From contig DCGK01000100.1 of NCBI GenBank assembly GCA_002315235.1, positions 1 to 5,135 of the forward strand: DNA of 5,135 bases. Direction: 5' to 3'. The notes beneath the pieces are model-generated. The model did not search any database. It was not told where the DNA came from and saw only the letters and a list, made by a program, of their open reading frames with translations. Origin of the DNA: Ruminococcus sp. UBA1780 (GTDB lineage: Bacteria; Bacillota; Clostridia; Oscillospirales; Ruminococcaceae). The position numbers were made by a program, and so were the translations under genes. Shown in pieces: positions 1-5,135 of this stretch (positions are counted from its first letter, which is position 1; every line of letters starts with the position of its first letter).

Positions 1-2460
1 CACAGAGGACTGAAAATTGTGGCTGGTCATCAGTATGAGATATCCTATGAGATTACTGCAAGCAATGCCGGTCAGTACTATACAAAGATAGGTAACCTTG
101 ACGGTAATGTTGAACTCTGGCACAGCAATACCAATGACGGAGACTTCGGCGCCAACTGGGGAATGATTCAGATTGGCGCAAATGAGACAAGAAAAGTAAA
201 TATGACCTTTACAACATCACAGAGTCTTGATGTTGCTGAGTGGGCATTTCATCTCGGTGGTGACGGTCAGTATACCCAGGGCGGATGCTTCCCGGCAGGT
301 ACTGTAATTACATTTGACAATATGAGTCTTGTTGATAAAACAAGTGATGAAAATGACTATGTTTACAGTGAGACATGGGAGAGAGCTGACATTCTCACAA
401 ACCAGCTTGGTTATTTCCCTAAGGGTGAAAAGAAAGCGACACTTCTTTCAGATTCCAAAAAAGCTGTAAAATTTGCTCTGTACAATTCAGACGGAAAAAA
501 AGTTTTTGACGGCAAATCAGAACCTCTCGGTTCCGATGCTGACTCAGGTGATGATGTTCACGTTCTTGATTTCTCTGACTATGACGGAGAAGGAGAAGGA
601 TTTTACCTTGAAGCTGACGGTGCAGAGAGCCGTGAGTTCAGTATAAAAAACAATCTCTATTCAAACATGCTTTACGATTCACTGAATTATTTCTATCAGA
701 ACAGAAGCGGTGTTCCGATTGAAAGTCAGTATATTTCATCTGGTGATGCATCATCACTTGCGAGAGCTGCCGGTCACAATCCGGATAACTGCACAACTGA
801 GCTTGTATGGGGATATTCTGACAGCTACTCACTTGATGTTACAGGCGGATGGTATGATGCCGGTGATCACGGAAAATATGTGGTAAACGGTGGTATTTCA
901 CTCTGGACAATGCAGAATCAGTATGAACGTTCACTTCATGTGAAGGGGGTTAATCAGGATCTTTACGGTGATGGTGCACTTATCATTCCGGAAAGCGGCA
1001 ACGGCGTTCCTGACATCCTTGATGAGGCGAGGGTTGAACTTGAGTGGATGATGAAGATGATGGTGCCTGATAACTATAAATATGCAGGTATGGTTCATCA
1101 CAAGATTCATGACGAAAAATGGACCGGCCTTGCTGTTGCACCGGCAGATGATGACAAGCAGAGAATTATCAAGCCTCCGACGACAGCAGCCACACTTAAT
1201 ATGGCAGCATGTGCGGCTCAGGGATACAGACTCTGGAAAGACTTTGACAGCAGTTTTGCTGAAACATGTCTTGAAAATGCGAAGAAGGCATATGAAGCTG
1301 CAAAGAAAAATCCTGCAATGTTCGCACCTCTTGACGAATCAACAGGCGGCGGTGCCTACGGCGACAACAATGTTGATGATGAATTCTACTGGGCGGCTGC
1401 TGAACTGTATCTTGCAACAGGGGACAAGGATTACTATAAGGATCTTGAAAAATCAAAATATGCATTTTCTGTTGATACAGAACTTAACGGCGGAGAGGAT
1501 AACGGAGTATCAGGAAGCTTTGACTGGGGTAATGTTGCTGCTCTTGGTACAATGTCGCTTGCAACTGTTCAGGACGGATTATCCGATAAGGAACTGAAGA
1601 AAATCACAAAGAGCTTTGAAGATGCTTCAGACTACTTTATAGATATTGAAAATAAACAGGGCTACGGTGTTCCGATGAAGCAGTCTGAGGTTGCTGCAGG
1701 AGACGGTAAAACAGTAACCGGATATCCATGGGGTTCAAATTCATTCGTAGTCAATACAGCAATGATTATGGCTTATGCATATGATCTTACCGGAAATGAA
1801 ACTTATATCGACGGTGCCAGAACCGCACTTGACTATATCATGGGAAGAAATCCTCTTGATAACTGTTATGTAACAGGATACGGTGAGCATGCTTCACAAA
1901 ATCCGCATCACCGCTGGTGGTCAAATCAGGTTGATGATAATTTCCCTTCAGCTCCGGACGGCGTAATGGTCGGCGGACCTAACTCAGGTCTTCAGGATCC
2001 GTGGGTAAAGGGCCTCGGATGGGTAGCAGGAGAAAATCCTCCTCAGCTCTGTTATGTCGACCATATCGAAGCATGGTGTACGAATGAATGTACAATTAAC
2101 TGGAATGCTCCTCTTGCATGGATGACGGGCTTTCTTACTGACGAGCCGGTAAGGGAAGTCAGAGCACTTAAGTATGATGATGGTTCTGAAGATGAGACGA
2201 AAGTAAAACCGACTGCAGAAAAGAAGACTTCATCAGACAGAAAAGACAGTAAAAATGATGACGATGACAAAAAATCATCACGCGACAGAGATGATGACGA
2301 TGACAAATCAGAAAAGGGATTTGTTGATATAGTAAAAGACATATGTATGTATGTCGGCGCAGGTGTTATAGGTATAATAGTACTTATCGGTCTTGTGAAC
2401 GGTATTGTTACTATTGTGAAAAAATCACTGAAGAAGAAAAAGAACGACGGAGAAAAGTAA
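1..2460 (+). CDS. Membrane-anchored GH9 cellulase (CBM4/9-Ig-GH9-TM), 5'-truncated
   Basis: Hydrolyses beta-1,4-glucan outside the cell, probably as an endoglucanase. The frame is open from base 1, so the true start, signal peptide and first part of the CBM lie upstream; 819 residues are seen (numbered from base 1). Residues 1-117 are the C-terminal part of a CBM4/9-like beta-sandwich ending in a typical FDNMSLVD strand. Residues 131-216 are a CelD_N-type Ig-like domain opening with ILTNQLGY. Residues 219-712 are a complete GH9 domain: WYDAGDHGKY carries D286 and the likely general base D289, NPHHR has H636 and R638, and D687 with the likely acid E696 lies in the NECTINWNAPL block. The motifs KWTGL and PPTTAATLN recall CenC/Cel9B-type endoglucanases (recalled family knowledge, not a search). 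A charged linker (about 715-773), a hydrophobic helix (781-806) and a Lys-rich tail (807-819) follow, implying an outward-facing enzyme anchored in the membrane. No dockerin or LPXTG motif is seen. Lys codons are mixed (about 32 AAA, 26 AAG). A terminator follows at 2536. GH9 assignment is very secure; endo mode is inferred. Confidence 0.95.
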   Translation, partial: HRGLKIVAGHQYEISYEITASNAGQYYTKIGNLDGNVELWHSNTNDGDFGANWGMIQIGANETRKVNMTFTTSQSLDVAEWAFHLGGDGQYTQGGCFPAGTVITFDNMSLVDKTSDENDYVYSETWERADILTNQLGYFPKGEKKATLLSDSKKAVKFALYNSDGKKVFDGKSEPLGSDADSGDDVHVLDFSDYDGEGEGFYLEADGAESREFSIKNNLYSNMLYDSLNYFYQNRSGVPIESQYISSGDASSLARAAGHNPDNCTTELVWGYSDSYSLDVTGGWYDAGDHGKYVVNGGISLWTMQNQYERSLHVKGVNQDLYGDGALIIPESGNGVPDILDEARVELEWMMKMMVPDNYKYAGMVHHKIHDEKWTGLAVAPADDDKQRIIKPPTTAATLNMAACAAQGYRLWKDFDSSFAETCLENAKKAYEAAKKNPAMFAPLDESTGGGAYGDNNVDDEFYWAAAELYLATGDKDYYKDLEKSKYAFSVDTELNGGEDNGVSGSFDWGNVAALGTMSLATVQDGLSDKELKKITKSFEDASDYFIDIENKQGYGVPMKQSEVAAGDGKTVTGYPWGSNSFVVNTAMIMAYAYDLTGNETYIDGARTALDYIMGRNPLDNCYVTGYGEHASQNPHHRWWSNQVDDNFPSAPDGVMVGGPNSGLQDPWVKGLGWVAGENPPQLCYVDHIEAWCTNECTINWNAPLAWMTGFLTDEPVREVRALKYDDGSEDETKVKPTAEKKTSSDRKDSKNDDDDKKSSRDRDDDDDKSEKGFVDIVKDICMYVGAGVIGIIVLIGLVNGIVTIVKKSLKKKKNDGEK
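2257..2307 (+). repeat. Duplicated Asp4-Lys coding motif in the charged stalk
   Basis: A 15-base unit, GATGACGATGACAAA, occurs at 2257-2271 and again at 2293-2307, start to start 36 bases apart and in the same frame. It encodes DDDDK twice; the second copy is extended by one Asp to DDDDDK. The repeat lies in the Ser/Asp/Lys/Arg-rich segment joining the GH9 domain to the membrane helix. It probably reflects slippage or expansion in a flexible stalk. DDDDK is also the enteropeptidase recognition sequence, which may be chance in such a composition. Confidence 0.7.
2341..2457 (+). other. C-terminal transmembrane anchor and Lys-rich cytoplasmic tail
   Basis: Residues 781-806 of the first protein form an uninterrupted apolar stretch (Ile, Val, Gly, Leu, Ala; only Asn800 and Thr804 are polar), preceded by an Asp/Lys segment. 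It is followed at once by KKSLKKKKNDGEK. The charge pattern fits a single-span helix with the catalytic part outside and the C terminus inside by the positive-inside rule. A sortase anchor is unlikely: there is no LPXTG-like motif before the helix, and the tail follows no sorting-signal pattern beyond its basic charge. Confidence 0.85.
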
Positions 2461-2535
2461 TTTTCTGTGTTTACTGTATCTGAACTGAAAAACAGAGCCG
2501 GTACAGAACACTTCAAATAATAATACAATTTTTAT

Positions 2536-2575
2536 AAAAAGGCAGATGTAAACGATATATTTCATCTGCCTTTTT
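2536..2575 (+). terminator. Intrinsic terminator after the first GH9 gene
   Basis: AAAAAGGCAGATG (2536-2548) pairs perfectly with CATCTGCCTTTTT (2563-2575), giving a 13-bp stem of 8 GC-containing core pairs plus five A-T pairs, around a 14-base A/T-rich loop. The T run ends the stem, as in rho-independent terminators. The A run on the other side means it could also work on the minus strand, although no minus-strand gene is visible nearby. It begins 75 bases after the stop codon; bases 2461-2535 show no other recognisable feature. Confidence 0.9.
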
Positions 2576-2592
2576 GTATGCCGCCGATTAAT

Positions 2593-2623
2593 TTGCAGAA
2601 TAGTGTATTAAGATTGCAGAATA
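2593..2623 (+). repeat. Two direct repeats TTGCAGAATA, 21 bp apart, upstream of the promoter
   Basis: Identical decamers TTGCAGAATA lie at 2593-2602 and 2614-2623. The 21-bp start-to-start spacing is two helical turns, so both copies face the same side of the DNA, and the second ends five bases before the -35 box. This layout fits a class-II-like activator site, but the function is inferred from geometry only. A shorter match, TGCAGAAT, recurs in the leader at 2778-2785. Confidence 0.4.
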
Positions 2624-2628
2624 TATCA

Positions 2629-2657
2629 TTGAAAAGACGTAGTCCATAGAGTATAAT
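2629..2657 (+). promoter_or_regulatory. Sigma-A promoter for the second GH9 gene
   Basis: TTGAAA at 2629-2634 (five of six consensus bases) and TATAAT at 2652-2657 (six of six) are separated by exactly 17 bases, the ideal vegetative sigma-factor spacing. Transcription should begin near 2664-2665, giving a leader of about 142 bases before the ATG at 2807. It lies downstream of the terminator at 2536-2575, so the second gene is probably transcribed independently of the first. Confidence 0.8.
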
Positions 2658-2674
2658 GAAATCATTAACAATGA
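2655..2674. promoter_or_regulatory. Possible operator: overlapping AATGA/TCATT inverted repeats at the start site
   Basis: Three five-base half-sites alternate: AATGA (2655-2659), TCATT (2662-2666) and AATGA (2670-2674). They form two overlapping palindromes with 2- and 3-base centres. They overlap the end of the -10 box and the predicted transcription start, where a bound repressor would block initiation. A fourth TCATT overlaps the -35 box at 2626-2630. The half-sites are short and A/T-rich, so chance is a serious alternative. Confidence 0.25.
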
Positions 2675-2733
2675 CTTTGTGAATTTCAGACGTAATTTTA
2701 TTTGGTTTTTACAAAAAAACAAAAAGAGGTTGG

Positions 2734-2782
2734 TTGCACAAAATACTATCGATTCTGCGTCTGGCGATGGAGAGTTGTGCAG
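2734..2782 (+). promoter_or_regulatory. Structured 5' leader hairpin of the second GH9 gene
   Basis: TGCACAA (2735-2741) pairs with TTGTGCA (2775-2781), extendable by a U-G pair at 2734/2782. After a symmetric 4x4 internal loop (AATA/AGAG), CTATCG (2746-2751) pairs with CGATGG (2765-2770, one U-G wobble) around a 13-base loop. The structure lies wholly within the predicted leader and ends ten bases before the Shine-Dalgarno site, leaving that site open. I do not recognise a known riboswitch class. It may stabilise the mRNA or bind a regulator; there is no poly-U tract after it, so it is not an intrinsic terminator. Confidence 0.5.
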
Positions 2783-2791
2783 AATTAAATC

Positions 2792-2796
2792 GGAGG
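2792..2796 (+). promoter_or_regulatory. Ribosome binding site of the second GH9 gene
   Basis: GGAGG at 2792-2796 lies ten bases before the ATG at 2807. This is a strong anti-16S match at slightly long spacing, and it fixes the start that gives a classical signal peptide. Confidence 0.9.
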
Positions 2797-2806
2797 TTTA
2801 AAAGAA

Positions 2807-5135
2807 ATGAACAAATTTGCAATCAAGGCAGCTGCTTTCTGTCTTTCAGCAGCAATGTTTTCAGCAGCAGTAATGCCTTCAGTAACAGATGTCAGGAATG
2901 ACGGCGTTGTATTTGCCGCAGCGGGCGACAATCTTCTCCAGAACTCAACATGTGACACAACACAGAAGTTCGGTCTCTACCTTGCAGGCGGCGCAGCTGC
3001 AAAGCTTACCGCAAAGGACGGGGCACTTGATGTTGCCATTACTAAGGTTGGTACTCTTAACTACGGTGTACAGCTTAACTATGCAATTATTCCGCTTCGC
3101 AAAGGCGGCGTTTACAAGCTCAGCTATGATATTAAGACAGACTGTCCTAGATATACAGAATGTATGATTCAGATGGACGGCGGTGACTACCGTTCATATG
3201 TATGGACTGATTGTAACGTAACAGAAGAATGGCAGACAATCGAAAAAGAATTCGAAATGGAAGACGATACTGATATTGCTGCCAAGCTCTGTTTCAACAT
3301 GGGTAATGAGTCAGAAGCAAAGAACGACAAACTTAAGCTTCATGATTACCTCACAAAGGATCATCACTTCTATGTAGACAACGTTAAGGTTGAGATCGTT
3401 GATGACAGTAAGGTTGACTACAATGAAGGCAAGACAGAAGAAACTCCTATCCTTACAAACCAGCTTGGTTATCTTCCTGATGCTGCAAAGGTAGCTGTTC
3501 TCCGTAATGAAAAGCTCGCTGATACTTTCTCAGTAGTAAACGCTGAAACAAAGAAGGAAGTATTCTCAGGCAAGATTTCTGCAGCTATTGACAACAAGAG
3601 CGCTAAGGAAACAAACTATCATGCTGATTTCTCAGAATTTAAGGAACCGGGCAAGTACATTATCAAGTGGGGCGATGCTGAATCATATCCTTTCTCAATC
3701 GGCACTGATGTATATGATGCAGTTCTTCAGGAATCTGTTTACATGCTCTATACACAGAGATGCGGCTGCGCAGTTGACAGTCCGGTAGTAAAGCATCCTG
3801 AATGTCACACATCAAAGGCTACAATTTACGGCACAAGCGATAAGATAGATGTAAACGGCGGCTGGCATGATGCCGGTGACTACGGCAGATACGTAGTTCC
3901 TGCTGCAAAGACAATTGCTGATCTCTTCATTGCATATAACACAAACAAGGACCTTTTCAAGGATAACACAGGTATTCCTGAAAGCGGAAACGGTGTTGCT
4001 GATATCCTCGATGAAGCAAGATATGAACTTGAATGGATGCTTAAGATGCAGGATTCAAAGACAGGCGGCGTTTATCATAAGGTTTCATGTGCTGAATTCC
4101 CTGCATTTGTAAGCCCGGAAAAGGAAACAAATGAACTTTTTGTAACACCGATTTCATCAACAGCTACAGCTGATTTCTGTGCATCAATGGCTATGGCATA
4201 CGAAAACTTCAAGAGCATAGATGAAGCATTTGCAAAGAAGTGTCTTGCTGCTGCTGAATCTGCATGGAAGTGGCTTGAAGCTAATCAGTCATATGTGCTT
4301 GTAGATCCAAGACAGGATATCACAACAGGTGACTATGCAGACTTTAAGAAGAACGACAAGGACGAAAGATACTGGGCTGCTGCTCAGATGTTAAGTGCAA
4401 CAGGTGACAGCAAGTATGAAGAAGCTGTTAAGTCTCTTGCTGCAAAGACAGGTCTTGGATGGTCTGACATGGGTACATACGGTTCATTCGCTTATCTCTT
4501 AATGGATGAATCAAAACAGAATGCAGAACTTAAGGCAACAATAAAGGCTGCTGTTCTCAAGGAAGCTGATGCTGCAATGTCAAATGCAAAGGCAAATTCA
4601 TACGGTGAGACACTTGAAAAGTATTTCTGGGGATGTAACATGGACGTTGCCAACAGCGGTATGCTCCTTACACTCGCAGAAAGCCTTGATTCATCGAAGG
4701 GCTATGCTGCAAATGCTGCAGAACAGCTCAACTATCTCCTTGGTAAAAACCCTCTTGGTTATTCATTCGTTACAGGCTACGGCACTGTAGCAGCTGCAAA
4801 TCCTCATCACAGACCATCATCTGTTGCAGGTAAGGCTGTTCCTGGTATGCTCGTAGGCGGTCCTGACTCAGCTCTCGAAGATACAAAGGCTGAAGCTTTC
4901 CTTGCTGATGCTGCTCCTGCCAAGTGCTGGCTTGATAACGCTGACAGCTACTCAACAAATGAAGTAACAATTTACTGGAACTCACCACTTACAGCACTTA
5001 TTGCTGATGTTCTCTCAGCTTCAAAGGCTCCTGCTGCACAGCCAACAGAGAAGCCGTCTGACAAGCCAACAGATACTCCAACAGAGAAGCCGTCTGACAA
5101 GCCAACAGACACTCCAACAGAGAAGCCATCTGACA
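2807..5135 (+). CDS. Secreted GH9 cellulase (signal peptide-CBM4/9-Ig-GH9-repeat linker), 3'-truncated
   Basis: Extracellular beta-1,4-glucan hydrolase; 776 codons are seen before the window ends inside the linker. The ATG follows a good GGAGG and starts a signal peptide: MNKFAIK, a hydrophobic core to about residue 23, and probable cleavage near VFAAA (37-39). Residues about 40-203 form a CBM4/9-like domain ending in FYVDNVKVEIVD. Residues 213-298 are a CelD_N-type Ig-like domain with ILTNQLGY. Residues about 300-737 are a complete GH9 domain: GGWHDAGDYGRY carries D355 and likely base D358, PESGNGVADILDEARYELEW follows, NPHHR gives H667 and R669, and D710 with likely acid E719 lies in YSTNEVTIYWN. 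GGVYHKV, PISSTATADF and HHRPS recall the CbhA/CelK/CelD group, so processive or cellobiose-releasing action is possible but unproven. From residue 746 a PTEKPSDKPTDT repeat linker begins; a dockerin, CBM or anchor probably follows outside the window. Lys is almost always AAG (about 59 AAG, 6 AAA), suggesting high expression. It has its own promoter and leader. Confidence 0.96.
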   Translation, partial: MNKFAIKAAAFCLSAAMFSAAVMPSVTDVRNDGVVFAAAGDNLLQNSTCDTTQKFGLYLAGGAAAKLTAKDGALDVAITKVGTLNYGVQLNYAIIPLRKGGVYKLSYDIKTDCPRYTECMIQMDGGDYRSYVWTDCNVTEEWQTIEKEFEMEDDTDIAAKLCFNMGNESEAKNDKLKLHDYLTKDHHFYVDNVKVEIVDDSKVDYNEGKTEETPILTNQLGYLPDAAKVAVLRNEKLADTFSVVNAETKKEVFSGKISAAIDNKSAKETNYHADFSEFKEPGKYIIKWGDAESYPFSIGTDVYDAVLQESVYMLYTQRCGCAVDSPVVKHPECHTSKATIYGTSDKIDVNGGWHDAGDYGRYVVPAAKTIADLFIAYNTNKDLFKDNTGIPESGNGVADILDEARYELEWMLKMQDSKTGGVYHKVSCAEFPAFVSPEKETNELFVTPISSTATADFCASMAMAYENFKSIDEAFAKKCLAAAESAWKWLEANQSYVLVDPRQDITTGDYADFKKNDKDERYWAAAQMLSATGDSKYEEAVKSLAAKTGLGWSDMGTYGSFAYLLMDESKQNAELKATIKAAVLKEADAAMSNAKANSYGETLEKYFWGCNMDVANSGMLLTLAESLDSSKGYAANAAEQLNYLLGKNPLGYSFVTGYGTVAAANPHHRPSSVAGKAVPGMLVGGPDSALEDTKAEAFLADAAPAKCWLDNADSYSTNEVTIYWNSPLTALIADVLSASKAPAAQPTEKPSDKPTDTPTEKPSDKPTDTPTEKPSD
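5042..5135 (+). repeat. 36-bp tandem repeats encoding the PTEKPSDKPTDT linker
   Basis: Two full in-frame 36-base units (5042-5077, 5078-5113) and a partial third (5114-5135, cut by the window end) encode PTEKPSDKPTDT. The full units differ only by GAT versus GAC at 5072-5074/5108-5110; the third has CCA for CCG. Near-identity at the DNA level points to recent expansion by slippage or recombination. The Pro/Thr/Ser/Lys/Asp composition is that of a flexible extracellular linker between a catalytic domain and a C-terminal binding or docking module. The total copy number cannot be known from this window. Confidence 0.93.

Noticed and set aside
19..21. GTG as the start of the first gene, with a GAGGA-like sequence at 5-9
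   Set aside because: The frame is open back to base 1, and starting here would leave a secreted enzyme without a signal peptide and with half a CBM. The gene is more simply cut by the window edge.
1082..1597. 171-residue plus-strand frame inside the first GH9 domain
   Set aside because: It lies fully inside a conserved catalytic domain in another frame, with low-complexity Arg/Leu/Gln content; a shadow frame.
2052..2528. 158-residue minus-strand open frame
   Set aside because: It is the complement of the GH9 end and acidic linker, rich in Ser and Phe because of GAT/GAA/AAA codons opposite, with no domain and no convincing ribosome binding site.
2671..2682. Minimal upstream ORF ATG ACT TTG TGA near the transcription start
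   Set aside because: No Shine-Dalgarno site could precede it, since the predicted mRNA begins only some six bases upstream; likely chance.
2696..2726. T-run followed by A-runs in the leader as a terminator or attenuator
   Set aside because: Only a weak A-T stem is possible and no U tract follows a GC-rich stem, so termination is not supported.
2840..2842. Cys12 in the signal peptide as a lipoprotein lipobox
   Set aside because: The preceding residues AAAF do not fit the L-[AS]-[GA]-C pattern, and the Cys lies inside the hydrophobic core.
2767..2904. Out-of-frame ATG in the leader hairpin opening a frame that overlaps the second gene start
   Set aside because: No ribosome binding site, and its sequence is the second gene's signal peptide read in another frame.

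Overview
The window holds two large, co-oriented glycoside hydrolase family 9 (GH9) cellulase genes. Both are cut by the window edges, and a 346-base intergenic region separates them. Moderate GC, SD-type translation starts, a Gram-positive signal peptide and multi-modular secreted cellulases with charged or Pro/Thr linkers all suggest an anaerobic cellulolytic Bacillota, most likely a rumen or gut Ruminococcus-like bacterium. The genus is inferred from protein style; no marker gene is present.

Bases 1-2460: the 3' part of a secreted GH9 enzyme. It runs from the C-terminal half of a CBM4/9-like domain through a CelD_N-type Ig-like module and a complete GH9 catalytic domain. It ends with a very acidic/basic Ser-rich linker, a single transmembrane helix and a Lys-rich tail. 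It looks like a cellulase held in the cell membrane, with no dockerin and no LPXTG motif.

Bases 2461-2806: no gene. Bases 2461-2535 show nothing clear. A 13-bp-stem intrinsic terminator lies at 2536-2575. A near-consensus sigma-A promoter follows (TTGAAA, 17 bp, TATAAT; 2629-2657), preceded by two copies of TTGCAGAATA exactly 21 bp apart. A leader of about 140 bases then carries a two-part hairpin (2734-2782) and a good Shine-Dalgarno site. The second gene therefore appears to be its own transcription unit.

Bases 2807-5135: the 5' part of a second GH9 enzyme, with signal peptide, CBM4/9-like domain, Ig-like domain, complete GH9 domain and the start of a 12-residue tandem-repeat linker (PTEKPSDKPTDT). 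The window ends inside the linker, so the C-terminal module (dockerin, CBM or anchor) is not seen.

Both enzymes share a CBM-Ig-GH9 layout and intact catalytic residues, but their GH9 motifs differ. The first resembles CenC/Cel9B-type endoglucanases and the second CbhA/CelK/CelD-type enzymes, so they are probably functionally complementary and not recent duplicates. The most interesting points are the membrane-tethered cellulase with its DDDDK-containing stalk, the regulated-looking promoter and structured leader of the second gene, and the marked codon-use difference between the two genes. I see no clearly new biological system, mobile element, RNA gene or CRISPR array.
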